This document shows positions 18,412 to 31,330 of a DNA stretch of 64,000 nucleotides, in pieces. The position numbers were made by a program, and so were the translations under genes. The notes beneath the pieces are model-generated. The model was not told where the DNA came from. It was given only the letters and a program-made list of their open reading frames with translations, and did not search any database. The stretch comes from Liriodendron chinense (lineage: Eukaryota; Streptophyta; Magnoliopsida; Magnoliales; Magnoliaceae): assembly GCA_003013855.2 (NCBI GenBank), contig ML058548.1, positions 124,001 to 188,000 of the forward strand, in the 5' to 3' direction. The stretch's first letter is position 1; the number at the start of each line of letters is the position of its first letter.

Positions 18412-19011
18412 TAGGGCTCTCAATGGAGCGGGTCAAATCCGAGATCCAATTCGCTCTGAATCCATATAATGCAGATTTGGATCTTGAAATAGGTCCAATT
18501 AGTTAAATGGAGTCGATTTGGATCTTAAAATAGGTAAGATTACTTAAATGGACCGGATTTGGATTCACGGGAATATATCCGAGTTCGATCCAAATCCAAT
18601 TAAGATCCGACTCATTGTCACCTTACTGTATATGTTATATTCATGCTGGCCATCCATTTTCAGATTATTTTATGCCATGTCTCAAAATTGAGACATGCCA
18701 CTCTTAGATTGTCCATACCACAGTAAATAGTGGGTTTTGCATCATTTTTCTACTAAATTAAATATATTACATTATATATTTTATATTTTTTTTTTTTTAG
18801 ATTTGTAATAGGGTGGATTCGGACCTAGATTCGGCCTGAATCCGATGGTTATATGGATTTTGGATCGAAAATGGATCTAGCAATTTATAAGTGGATAGGA
18901 TATGGATATCACCTTTTGGATCTGAGTTGGACCCGAATCCATCTACAGATATATGGACTTGGAGCCATATCCAACTGGATCCGGTCCAGATCCGACCCAT
19001 TGAGAGCCCTA
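18412..19011. mobile_element. 600-bp hAT MITE, copy 1
   Basis: Inverted ends TAGGGCTCTCAATGG and CCATTGAGAGCCCTA, flanked by a perfect 8-bp duplication GCTCCAGT at 18404-18411 and 19012-19019. The interior is rich in GGATCCGGATCC-like words (GGATTTGGATC, CCGATTCG) in both orientations and does not code. It matches 36975-37572, which is in the opposite orientation. Confidence 0.93.
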
Positions 19012-19690
19012 GCTCCAGTGCCATGGGCCAAAATTGTACCATATCCCAATTGGGTTACATTCAATGTGGTGGAAGATGAGATAGTTATTATTGTCCAATT
19101 GAGCCATGGTCCATCTGTAACAGCACCCACATGTCAAACGGTTCCTACCAATTCAGATATTAGATTGAGTGAAATACCAATTCGATGGTTGAAATAGGTG
19201 GCCAGGTGAACTAGAAGATGAATATGGGACTCTGATTTCATCATTGATAAATTCTTTCCTTTGGGAATGATCTGTTGTGGAATTCAATATAGTTGAATCT
19301 CATCACCATCTAATCGAAATCCATTCATTATACGAAATGGGCCACTTAGTCCCACTGCCTTCCAACATCATTGAAGCAAGTGGGGTCCACTACCACAACA
19401 ATATTTGATCTCTCAGCTTGTGCCTTATCAGAACAAACTTCTGCTATGCATGCCTTCCAGTTCATAGGGTCCACTGATCATCTGACAATTCTTATGGCCC
19501 ATTTGAATAGTGAATTACCACAGTATTATAATGTAAAAGTGTCATTATTATAACTATTCTAATGGTTGTTTCAACACATTATTTAGTAGTTGTAATAAGA
19601 GACAGGCAAAATGATTTGTTGTCATCACAAATTTACAATACAATATTGAAATTAGTGTATTTTTCATTGATTTCTGAACCCTGTAAAAAT
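19012..19690. other. Intergenic DNA, nothing recognised
   Basis: No gene or bounded repeat seen apart from the hAT target duplication at its start. Confidence 0.5.
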
Positions 19691-20219
19691 GAGAGCGGAT
19701 GGAATAGCTTAGTGGTTGTTACCCTAACCGTGTGGGGCCCATCGTGATGTATGTTTTATATATCCACGCCGTCCATCCGTTTTTCCATATCATTTTAGAA
19801 CGTTATAGCAAACCCTAAGAAGATCCAAATATCCGGTGGACCATACCACTAGAAACAGTGATGAATGACTATTAAAATATTTTTGTTGGCCACAACAGTT
19901 TTAGATCAAGCCGATCTTTATATGTTTCCCTTCATCCAGATCTTCTTGACATTATCAACAGATTGGATTGCAAATAAATATTATTAAAACCTTAGTATAG
20001 GCTCTTTGGAATTTTTAATGGTGGGGCCTCAACCAAAACTGTTTCCAGTGGTATGGTCCACCTGAGGTTTGAAACCGCATAAAGTTTGGAACCCCATCCT
20101 TAAATGGGCTGGAGAAAACAGATGGACGGCATGGATATAAAAAGTATCACTCATGTTGGGCCACACGGTAGGGTTAACACCCACTAAGCTGTTCCCCAGG
20201 TAACACCTAATGCGCTCCC
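19691..20219. mobile_element. Mutator-like foldback MITE, copy b
   Basis: Core 19732-20165 with GTGGGGCCCATCGTGATGTA and its inverse. Outer ends read GAGAGCGGATGG...AGCTTAGTGG and, on the other strand, GGGAGCGCATTAGGTG...AGCTTAGTGG. The flanking 9 bases agree at only 5 of 9, so age or misplaced ends obscure the duplication. Confidence 0.75.
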
Positions 20220-20404
20220 AGCATAAACATGTGGGCCTGGACTCAACCTTGGGCTCAGCATAACCATGCGGGCTAGACTCAGTCTGGACTATTAAGTTCC
20301 GTCATGGGCCCAGTTCGGGCTTTGGGCCTACATTACCCATCCAATTAAAAAGGGAATTATCTTGTGTTTACAGATCCATATAAATTACAGTACTCCTAGT
20401 TGAA

Positions 20405-20573
20405 GATAGACACGTGGACAATATAATCAACCAATCCCGGCTATCTATCAAGTTCAACTAACTCTTCATAGGCAACCATGCAAAGATCACATTCATTGGG
20501 TGATTCTAATCATCTGATCAGTGGCCTATAAAATGAACAGTCAAGATTATTTATGACAAGTAGGTTCAATCAA
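20405..20573. repeat. Dispersed repeat, copy 2 of 2
   Basis: Direct copy of 15498-15665 at roughly 80-85% by eye. No termini recognised. Confidence 0.7.
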
Positions 20574-22457
20574 CAATTTCAACCATCTATTTGGAGGATC
20601 CTAAGCATATCAATTTTGAATAGGATTGTCCACATGCCTGTTTGGGAAGTCCACTAAAATGGGATTTTCAATGGGCCAGGCCCACACCAAGCAAAACCAA
20701 AATTTTGAATTGGGTGGGCCCTACCAGTTCAAAATCCGGGCTAAAGCTAATCACATGATGGGCCCATTGACAGCCCTCCCACCAAATGCAGATAATAGCA
20801 TGGATCCAACAATTAAGACCCGTTCCGGAAATCATCCCGGTCCACTCATCAAGTGGGCCCCAACAAGTAAGAAATTTAAAAAAAAATGCATTCAAAATTC
20901 ACATACGGCCCCTCCAACGAGTGGACAACCAAATTTTCATATGTAGCATACACATGGTAGGTTACTTATGTGGTTGGCAAAATCCTCTCCGCGATGTAAA
21001 CAGGACCGCACGATGATCTTGACCCACATAATAAATATTCCTCTTAATCCCCACCGACGATACTAAAATCAGATGCCGACAACTAGTAACATTTTAACTC
21101 ACCCAAGATTTTGAAACTTTGGGAAACTTAAAAAGCAAATAAAGCTCATCAATAGCAATTGAAATTGCAATCACAACAACAATCACTGTGACCGACAAAA
21201 ACCCGGCCCGCGTTGCAACTGATAATGCAGCCACAACAATAATCACTGTTGGACAAGTACAGGACCCGCTAAATAACTGCAATGCAACCACCACGATTTC
21301 TCCGTTCTAGCTGAGCCTCAACAACAATAGGTTAGAACTCAGGCCCAGTAATTAATGGGACCGGACGTTAGCAAAAAAAAAAAAAAAAAGTGGGCCCAGA
21401 GGCGGCCTTCTTATTTAAAACTGATGGATGGTGGGTCCAGCCCAGAACGAGACGCGAGTCCTTCATTAATGTGGCTCATGAACTGGGCTAGACCTGTCCC
21501 TAACAGGTTGTTTAGCCGCTAACGTTATGGTTAATTGGACGTCTAATCCTTCCTATCAAGATCACACCAAATGAAATTACCGACGTCTCGCAATATTTTT
21601 AAAAATAATTAAGAAATTTTAATTGGGTTATTTCATTTAAATGTTAAGGGATTATATTGGTGATGATGGTCCACTTCTGGCCCAGTAATCATATGTTATG
21701 ATGAACTCGATCCAGGTCAGGCAAGTTTGGATCAAAAGCATAATCATTCATAAAGAAAGATAGAAGAGTGAAAAGTTAGGAAAAAAAAACAAAATGTTTT
21801 CAATGGCCCATTTGGATTGTGGGGCCTACAAAGTCAAGGATTAAGCCTTTATGTCCATTTTGGTGGGGCCCATGCATGGAGTGGCTATTTTCCTCAATCA
21901 CATTTTCTTTCTATCTTTTTGGTTAGTTTTTTAAACTTCAAGTAATTGTCATTAACAGATGGATGTGATGGTAATGGGGCCCACTAAAATCGGGATTAAG
22001 TTCGGACGTATGTGCACTGATAAAAACCATCTCAAACTTAATAGATGGAGTGTGGCCCCAATACCGCACTAATTGAACGGTGAAGATTATCTAATTGGTT
22101 GTGATCAAATGGATGATAACAAAGAAAATGGTCAACGATCCAAATTCAATAAGTGAAATTAGAAGGTTAAGATGGTTTGATCAGAGTGAATTTTGATCAA
22201 TGCTCCATCCACGATGGGGCCTACGGTTCGGTGGTCCCGATTTCCATACATGTATGCAACGTGTGCACCGGATGAGACACCAAAACTTACAAGATAGTGG
22301 TGGAATATCACCCCTAATCAAGCCCTAATTAATTTCCATAATTGACACACAGCCAATGTTCAAAGGCTTTCCCAAACTCAACTTAGTGATTGACTCTGAC
22401 TACCCAACTTACCAAATTTCAATTTCAAGTTGGAGTTTTCTATTTGAGGATTTATGT
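20574..22457. other. Intergenic DNA, nothing recognised
   Basis: Holds an A run at 21375-21390 and an imperfect local duplication around 21130-21290 (ACAACAATCACTGT.....ACAATAATCACTGT). No gene seen. Confidence 0.5.
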
Positions 22458-22819
22458 GATACTCTTGTTACCTATGATACTTGATACACAGGCACTAAGA
22501 AATTGTACATATGGAATCCATTAACTCAAGTTAATCCAAGTAAGTCCGGGCTGTAAAAATCAGATTATTTGAACAATCCTAACCTTTGATCGGCAGATAC
22601 TTTTTACTTCATACAGGTCCACTGAATATTTTTCGATTTTAATCTTCCAATAAATGTCCACCCATACCATAGTTAGATAATCAAATAAGTGTAATTTTTT
22701 GTTAATGGTACATCGAAATTAGGAAACATAAAATTTTACTTAATTGTATGCCACGTACGTGATTTCTAAGTATTTTCTAAGTGCCTGTGTATCATCCATC
22801 ATCCTCTGCCAGAGTATCA
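22458..22819. mobile_element. GATACTCTGG-family MITE, copy 1
   Basis: About 360 bp with inverted ends: TGATACTCTTG...GATACACAGGCACTAAGAAATT on the left and, read from the right, TTGATACTCTGGCAGAGGATGATGG...GATACACAGGCACTTAG. The wording recurs at 31068, 36240, 37573 and 43748. Non-coding; superfamily not determined. Confidence 0.7.
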
Positions 22820-24829
22820 AAGTTTTCTCATTTTGTTGTTACAGCATAAATACAAATTAGAACCTAGCTTTCATATTCTAACTGATAGAAATGATTCAGA
22901 CAATGCATGAGTATGCTAAGCTAGCATGCAACCCTGTCTATCCCATCAACATGTCATGCATGTAGGACATCCGATACGTTACAAAGGTCGGCCGCAACAT
23001 GAAGATCACTTGGAGTGAAAATCAAGCTGATCCGCTCATTAGGTGGGCCATGCCATTATGTAGAGTCAATTAATTTTTGTTCATCAATTTAGATGGTGTG
23101 ACACATGATTTTTCAATCGGTGATATTCATATTTGGGCCCACCTTGTGGACGGATCAGATGTGCTCCAAATGGGACATGTCAGCATGAAATAAAGGGTTA
23201 CATGCTAGCTAAGGATGCAATGACTTGTAGGTGGTGATTCCTCTTCAAACTTCAACAATGGGATGTGACTCACAACCTAACTTGGAGACCTTTGGTCTTT
23301 TAATTTTCAACAACTAAGCCTTAGGATCGATTCTAAAAGAAGCTTGTTCATCTCCTTCTTCTACAAGGGTATGTCGGGCCCACCATGAAGATCTCCTGGC
23401 CAAGGCATCAGGCCAATCAAACCATCAGGCAGGCTGCTCCTTCGAAATCAATGGATAGCAGATGATCCAACCCATTGATTTTGCATCAGGTGATCTTTCC
23501 AGTGAGGCCCACTTTTTGCATGGCTTGGATCTCCTGCAAGTGCCAACATGTTATGTGGGTACGGTATCTAATTCGTCCAAAAGTTCGGATCCACCATGAA
23601 GATCACCTGGCACAAAAATCAGGACCATCGACTGGCAGCTGTCTATTGTCTTCTACATTATAGCCCACCTGATGAATGGATCAGATATGTTTTCATCGTG
23701 ATTGGCCACAGATTTTGAACGTCTCGGATGTCATACATAATTATTTCATTTTAATGCTGAGGAAGGTGAATGGATATGATCCCTCCATTAAAAAATGCAC
23801 GTACACGACTGAGTACTTAAGGCTGGCAAGAGAATCACATGCAAGGATTTGTATTTCTTCGGTCACGTGGTCTGATGTGGCATTCTACTCGTTTTCTTAT
23901 TTTTTACTACTGTAGCCACATTTTTCAGCCATCCAAACCGTTGGTCAGATGCAACTCACCACTGACTACCCATATCCGACGTTAGAACTTGGAAGATCCT
24001 AGTGACCAATGTTGAGCTTTTTCTATTTTTCAGTATAACCGTCCAATGGAGGAGATTTTTTGGGCATGATTAATCCACTGTGGGGACCAGCTAACAAATG
24101 GTATGGATCATTAAAATATGCCCTCAATTGTACAGACTGAAACCCAAGTACTGTGTGCATAATCTCAGCCGATGATCATATAACTCCAAACGATCAACGG
24201 TAGATCGTGCGGGTTAGAAAGTGAAAGATATACTAGGGGCCATACATGCATAGATGAGAAAAACCAACATGGCAAACAAAGAAGAATGGGGTGAATTTCT
24301 CAAAAAAAGGTGGTAGAAAAGTGATAATTTGGGACCCAACTATGATGATTCCATGCATCCTTCTTAAAATCTTTCGTACAGCGAAAGCAATGGTTTTACC
24401 GAAAGAGAAGATCTCAGGTCCATTCGTTTGCACCACTAGCTATGGTCCATCCATCAGATAAATATATCATAGTAAGTGCATGCAACGGCCAAACCGTCCA
24501 ATAGGTTTGTCACATCACGAGGATCAATCCACTCATATACCGTGCCATTCTTTTATTTTCTATTTATCAACGACTAGATATTGTTTTCTGTTGTGTGGCC
24601 CACTTGATGAATGTATAGAGCTGGTTTTGGCATCAAATGATCTTCATGGTGGAGCTAACCTATTGGAAAGGTTGGATGTCTCATGCACTTAATAGGATGT
24701 AAGGATCTTCTGGGTGGACCATAAGTTATGGTCCAACCCGTTGGACTTGAGACCTTTCTAAATGAAGACATGAATGTAGAATGGGAAATGCCATACACAC
24801 CCTTTTTTTTTTTAATACGCATACCCTTG
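22820..24829. other. Intergenic DNA, nothing recognised
   Basis: Scattered GGGCCCACC, GATCACCTGG and GGATCAGAT words, probably fragments of older repeats. No gene or bounded element. Confidence 0.5.
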
Positions 24830-25155
24830 TTTTCGGATAGTTGTACTGCGATCTAGACCGCCCAAATCTCTTCAAACGTACACGTGGCATAGTTATTCTG
24901 CAATCTAGACCGCCAAATCTCTGACTCAACTGTGGACGGAGCATAACAGAAAATCTCTGATTTTACCCTTCGAATTTGGACCATTCATTGTTTACTTTTA
25001 AAAACATCCATTTGATAGCTATTAAACGGATGGTTACGATTACTTCATCAGTATGATTTGTGATAAATGATCTATCCACAAGTTGGATGGTCTGGATTGC
25101 TGTACGTCAGTGCAATGTGAATAAGCTGAGTTACCACCATTTTCCAAAATGGTGA
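24830..25155. mobile_element. ACCACCATTTT-family MITE, copy 4
   Basis: Right end GTTACCACCATTTTCCAAAATGG is clear. The left end is replaced by a short duplication of the subterminal part: GATCTAGACCGCCCAAATCTC at 24850 recurs as AATCTAGACCGCCAAATCTC at 24903. Confidence 0.6.
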
Positions 25156-26938
25156 TGAACTCACATACTAATCTGCATCCCAAGAAGAATGGACCCCACA
25201 TGAGTCTGGAGAGAAGCTCATGTAGCCATCATTCTCACCCACACCCCCTTCCCGGGAATAACGGGTTGAAAGAAAATTAAAGTCGGGAGATGATACAATA
25301 GCGATCTCTCCACAGGACACGTGGCAGATTGATGCATCAATGGGGCCCACCAATATATTGACCCCTATAATGGACGGCTGATATTTCACAAACACAACAA
25401 GTAGACCCATTCACTACTTCTCTTTTCATTTTTGTTTCCCAAATGAATATGTAGCCGTTAACATTGTCGTTTTCTACCATCGGTTCTTGATCGACGGTTT
25501 GGATGGATAGAACCGCCCATTCCATGTGCGTTTTCAACCATTTATGATCCAAAGTACGGGTAACTAGATGGACGGATGTGATTGATTTATTACCTGCCAC
25601 GTGTACTATGAAGAAATGTCTCTACCTTCTTTCATTTACATAATAGCCTTTCCCAATTTTCGCATTTTAACAGGGAAGGCGGACATTTTACGAGGTGGAT
25701 TCTATGTTCCTCAAAAAGGCTCTTATGGTTACAAACAATGCGCGTGTACCAGCGCAGACCTTACACGTGGCGATGTGGTAAACGTGGGGAAGATCTGACC
25801 ATCCATCCGGTGGGCCCCACTGTTTAGATGAATCTTCTAGAAAATCAGGTTAGCCTTCTCATTGCATAGGCAGTACGGTGTTATGAGACTTGCATCGACC
25901 GTCCATTTCGTTTTTGAACTGTGCTCCACATGGCTAGTTGACAGATCAGATATTCAGATACAGATCATAGGCATGGTGGGTCACGCTAATGAACGGTTCA
26001 GATATCCTAGACATGCGTCATCTAAGGTGGGGCTGGCATATACAAGCGTGTGGAAGTGGGAAAGACCGCAACATGTATGATTTGAATATTTAAAATATGC
26101 GTCTACCATAAGAGGAATACAGCTCTTCTAATATTCGTTTGACCACGTCATCCAATCTCTCCCGTTTAATCTTTGTTTAAGGGGTTGATGCCATCAGATT
26201 AGCTGTCCACAGAATTTCTCTTTTGCATCTGATGGCATGAATACATGTGGAAAAGAACCTTCTTTCAACTCTTTTTTGTCTTTGGTCTTTTGTTTTCTCT
26301 ATACGTTTTGCTGACGTGGCATGATTCTGTACATGGGTGATCCAAACCGTTGACCTGATGAGATATGCAGATAAAATCTTCAAGAGTGGAATTTTCTACC
26401 ATTTGATTGATGGCCCGCAAATTATGGTTACGTAGACCGTCCATATTAGAAGAAAATGGTTTGATGATCAATGGGTCAATGGATTTCAGTCGGGGAGATT
26501 ATTTTTTTTGGTTCTTCGTGGATGTTAAGACACGTCGTATAGACGGTTTGGATCATTGAAACTTGTACAGGATCCTGCACGTCAGAAAAAAAAGAACGTT
26601 CTTTTGGGAGATTATACGGACTACGGTACAGCCAACAGGTTAAAGAATTAATCCGGTCCGTCCATCAAGTTTCCCCCACTTTAGATGTATAGCTCTTTTT
26701 TGTCAAATACACGAATATCCAAGTACCTTTTCCATCTCGAAGTTAGAATTCAAACCGACGGTCTAAGATGAAAATAGATAATGGCCTAACATTCGTCAAG
26801 GGAAATTGGAGAAATGTGATGATCATGGTGTGATTTTTCGAAACACGAGCCACCTATGATAGATCCCACTTGATGCACGGACCCGATGGATACATCGGAA
26901 GTGGATTGCGTAGTGGGTCACACACCACCTATCTCCGT
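25156..26938. other. Intergenic DNA, nothing recognised
   Basis: No gene or bounded repeat seen; many ATGGACGG-type words. Confidence 0.5.
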
Positions 26939-27389
26939 GGTGTGCTGACGTGGAAAAGTTATGTCGACCCACCATGATGTATGTGTTATATCCACACAGT
27001 CCGTCCATCTTGCGAGGTCATTTTAGGAAATGGGCCCAAAAATGAGGCACACCAAACGTCAAGTGAACCACACCACAGAAGGAAGTGGGGACAACGATGC
27101 ACCCTGTTGAAACGTTCTTAGGGCCCACCATGATGTTTATTTGTCATCCAACCTGTCCATAAGGTCACATAGACCTAGATGAAGGGAAATCCAAAACTTA
27201 GGTGGCCCCAAGAAGTTTTCAATGGTAGTCCCAACTGCTTTCAATGGTGTGGTCCACTTGAGATTTGGATCTATGTTTTTTTTTTTTTTTTGGCTCATGT
27301 ACTAAAATGATATCTAAAAATGGATGAACGGTGTGGATATAACACATACATCATGGTGGGTTCACATAACTTTGCCACGTCAACACACC
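26939..27389. mobile_element. Mutator-like foldback MITE, copy c
   Basis: Inverted ends GGTGTGCTGACGTGG.AAAGTTATGT on the left and GGTGTGTTGACGTGG.AAAGTTATGT read from the right, then the family core CCACCATGATGTATGTGTTA. The outer ends differ from copies g and o, so this is a subfamily. Flanks CTATCTCC and CTACATCTCC are similar and may be a decayed duplication. Confidence 0.78.
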
Positions 27390-29093
27390 TACATCTCCCT
27401 GCCACTTGTACGGTGGGAAGATGCCGTTACCATGTTCCGGTGCTTCCGGCTTTTCACCGTATGATTCCCCGTTTGGTGATGAGCAGGACCCTAGATTTCG
27501 GCTTATGAACAAAAACTTCGGTAGTCTGGCATGTATTAAGAAATCGTACACCTGCATGCATTTAACTCAAATTAAACCGTCCAGATTGAGGACCCACATC
27601 ACACGTGTCAATTAACTAACGTCTATGTTGTACGTGAAGTCCTAAATAGCCTATTGGGTGAAACCTGATGGACGGTTAAGATGATAAGTAGTCAATGGTC
27701 CAAACTCAACAAAAATGTCCATCAATAAGTGGTTAGATCCTTCAATGAACCTGGTTTTAGGGTGATTACCTGTGCATGGTGGGCCCTAAGAAATGGATGG
27801 TAAATATAATTTACAAGCATGCCACGTGTACAGATTTGAGTGTATGCATGTGAATAATCACACACAGCCAAAACAAATAAAAACCACACTAACATATGAA
27901 TTAGTCCCTCAAAGTGATGAATCATATGATTATATTTAAATGATGTTTGGCTAAAGATAAAGAAAATGGTTATTGTCACCGAAAGCTTTTGTTTTTCTTC
28001 ACTAATTTTCATAAATAACACTAATTAGATGTGTCTAGTCATGGGACCCACCATGATCGGACGTGCCTTATAAAGCCCTGATGGGCCCCACTTGAATGTA
28101 TGGATGGATGATCTGGACGATGCCCGAGTTGGGTTTTCTATTCTGATGAGTGGGACCCATGGTTTTCTAATCCAGACGGTTGGTCTGTTGCATCTGACGG
28201 TGGATGGGCCATGCACCAAAAAGTTCCAAGATTGGAAGATCCTGAAAATGTCTCTTGGCCCAAATCAAAAGGTTCTGGTTGTCCTATAGAGGATGTTTTT
28301 GGGGTAGGGTGCATCAGCAGAATAGACCAGTGATCTAATGAGCCCCACTTGTGTCCAAAGCGTTGAGTCAGGAAACCTACATTTCTATGATCTGAACCGT
28401 CCATCTGATGGTCCTTTTAGTTTACTGGCAATCGAATAAATGTTATAGCATCTGGATTATCTGATCCATGGGATTTACAACCTCCAATAAGAAGGTAACC
28501 AAGCTAGATGGGCTGACCTGATGGACGGTCCAGATTATGTGGGTCCCATGGTTGTTGGGGTTAGGCAATGGTCTTATTCCAAGAGACAGGTGGCAGATGA
28601 TCCTCACCGTCTTATCATAATCTGTGTTGAGACGCGCACCTCACTACTGTTCAGAAATTCCTTTCAAAACGTGTCATGCATGGAAAACGACGCACCACCT
28701 AATCTCCAACATACGAGGAGTATGGTTGTAGTGATCTAGACCGTCCATTTTATCCTCCCGTAGGAGAACCATGATTCCGAATACGCCAGTCAAGTAATCC
28801 TAACTGTTTGACAGGTAGTCTCATGTTTTTGTTTTACCCGTTTGTTGTTGTCCGTCCCTAATTATCATCCGTTGATCTGTGCTATTTCTGTGGTTATGGA
28901 CCATTTACAGTGGGACCGACTAGATGAATGACCTGGATTAACGGTGGGTGGATGTCGGAAATTTGTCATCTATCCCATACGAATGAAGTACACGAGTACT
29001 CGTGTACACGTGGCATTTGGACAACGCTGTGAAAGATCTTAGCTGTGATATAAGCTGTTTCTTCCTATGTCGCGATGTATTGGAACGCTCGGA
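27390..29093. other. Intergenic DNA, nothing recognised
   Basis: No gene or bounded element. The stretch at 27520-27860 resembles the body of the GATACTCTGG family but lacks ends. Confidence 0.45.
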
Positions 29094-29678
29094 GCTCAGT
29101 AGTTATAAGACTGTAGGGCCCACTGTGATGGATTTATTTTATATCCACTCCGTCCATCCATCTTGCCAGATCATTTTTGGGCATCTCAGGTGGTCCAATC
29201 TACAGGAAACAGACACCTATCATTAAAAACTTCCTATTGCCGACCGTAATGTTTATTTGCCATCCAACCTGTTGATAAGATAACAAAGACCTGGATGAAT
29301 GAAAAACACAAATATCAGCTTGATCCGAAACTTTTGTGGCCCAAAGAAGATTTTATTGGTGGGCAATCACCACTGTTTCCTGTAGGGTGGACCACCTGAA
29401 ATTTGGATCTGCTTCATTTTTGGGCTCATGCCCTAAAATGATCTGGCAAGACGGATGGACGGCGTGGATATAAAGCACATACATCAAGGTGGGCCCCAGT
29501 AAGTTTTTAATGGTGGGTGTTTAATCACCACTGTTTCCTATAGGGTGGACCACCTGAAATTTGGATCTGCTTCATTTTTGGGCTCATGCCCTAAAATGAG
29601 CTGGAAAATGGCTAGACGACATGTATATAAAACACATACATCACGGTGGGCCCCACAGTCCCGTAACCACCGAGAGAT
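29094..29678. mobile_element. Mutator-like foldback MITE, copy d, with duplicated right arm
   Basis: Left end (GCTCAGTAGTTATAAGACTGTAGGGCCC-like) pairs with the far right end at about 29655-29678, and the core arms pair as in the family. The right arm occurs twice in tandem: 29342-29498 and 29499-29659 both run from the GGTGGG segment through CACCACTGTTTCC, CACCTGAAATTTGGATCTGC and ATACATCA to GGTGGGCCCCA. Confidence 0.8.
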
Positions 29679-29894
29679 CCAACAAGGACGCGTGCAATAT
29701 ATTGTACATGGTCTGTCATTAGGTGAGCCACACCAGGATGAAAAATCTGGGCCATGAAAAAGCCTTAATTAGTGGCCCACAATGAAAATACACATGTGGT
29801 CCAGATAAACGGACTCAATATCACACACGTTGGCACATTGTCACGTGCGTCGAGTCCAGGTTGTGCGATTAGCAATGCGCGAGTAACCATCTAG

Positions 29895-29898
<4 letters not shown>

Positions 29899-29925
<27 letters not shown>
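29899..29925. repeat. (TC)n microsatellite
   Basis: About 13 TC units. Confidence 0.95.
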
Positions 29926-30171
29926 ACCACACTATGCAGTGGTGACACGTCTAGCGTACGTTTGACATACATGTAAGTCAATCCAAACCGTCCATCCCGG
30001 AGCTTCTACTGTGGATGGACAATAGATCGACAACCACACCAATTGGAAAGCAACATAATCTCTCGACCAGTGATTTCTTTTGGGGCCCACAATACGGACA
30101 GTCAAGATAGATGCACACGTATGCCAGTTGCCACGTGTAAATACGAGTCACCACCATTTAAGAAAGCACAC
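29926..30171. mobile_element. Possible ACCACCATTTT-family MITE, copy 5
   Basis: The right end GAGTCACCACCATTTAAG and left GCAGTGGTGACACG can pair, with ATCCAAACCGTCCAT and GGGGCCCACAATACGGA between. Shorter and more diverged than the others. Confidence 0.4.
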
Positions 30172-31067
30172 CAGTGTCCAACCAGTTTTTAACGGAGCAT
30201 CTCTCTCTGCCGACGTTCGCTTGCCTGCTTTTTCGTTTCTCTAAATATTAAAATGATTTTAAAGGGGCAGTTCTGGTAAGGTGGTCCATCACGCATGCCA
30301 CGTCACACCGTGGATGTGGTCCCCAGCGCATGGCACGGCGTACGTGTGTGTGTGTGTGGGGCCCACCTGACGTCTGGGTGGTGCCACCACTTCCTTGGAT
30401 GCTCCATTCCCCTTCGGCTTTTAGATGGGGATGCGTTCCTTGTCGTACAAGCTCCTCCGTCCAACTCCCCGCGTACGCTCCTTTCCTGTGGGGCCCACCT
30501 GCAGACAGAACAGCGAACCTGACAGGTTCCGTCCACGTGTCACCCAATCGGATGTTGCAATGGACTGGCGGCCTCAATGCCAAGAATGCCCTTACTTCGA
30601 TCCTGAGGCGCTCTTATCCGTTCGAGGCTAACCAATTGGGGCGATCTGCATCGTTGATCCGATAGCCACACTCTACCCGTCACCGAAATGATCGCATCGC
30701 AACCGATCAATCTGTTTACTGAGTAAAGATGGTTAAAGAAAGATACAGCTGCGGGCTGAAGATTGGTCGGCTGGGATCTTCTATCAAGGAGATTGATGGG
30801 TGGATCAGATCAACAGTCCGGATCACCGACAGGGGGCTTGAGTACACCAGAGCTGAGAGCCTATATTTACTACTGAGGAGATGACGTAAGGAGCTAAGGA
30901 CACGTGCAACTGACCAGTCTTCGTCAGGTGTAGATCACCACAGTACACCTGCGATCCGAACTGTTCATCTAGTGGGCCATGAAATAGATGGCGTTAGTCC
31001 AAAAGTTGCAGTAATGAGACAGGCCACATCGTCATATCAGTACCCTTCAAATGAAGTTAAAAACTTA
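30172..31067. other. GC-rich intergenic DNA, no gene recognised
   Basis: The part at 30290-30640 is locally GC-rich and open in several frames on both strands, but none of the translations resembles a known protein and frames overlap heavily. I treat it as non-coding. It contains a short (GT)n at 30344-30358. Confidence 0.5.
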
Positions 31068-31330
31068 GATACTCTGGCAGAGTACGATGGATGATGCGCA
31101 GCACTAAAGAAATTGCATACAATGCGCAAATCAATACAAAATGGTTTATATGCATCATCAAAGGACAGTTATTGGATGATCACAATTGAAATATACAATG
31201 CTTTAATTTCAACAAAGAAGTGTCCATATATTGGTGGTTAGGATTTTTCAACCAATCTGATTTAAGGACTGTCTCTCACCGACACTATCCGATTCCATAT
31301 TTGTCGTTTAACTCGACGGTCTCATTGATT
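31068..31330. mobile_element. GATACTCTGG-family MITE, copy 2, truncated
   Basis: It begins GATACTCTGGCAGAGTACG and continues GATGGATGATGCGCAGCACTAAAGAAATTGCATAC like the family. The right end is not recognisable. Confidence 0.55.

Noticed and set aside
30248..30665. GC-rich stretch with several overlapping open frames on both strands
   Set aside because: No frame stands out, no family recognised, and the GC content is explained by GGGCCCACC-type repeat wording.
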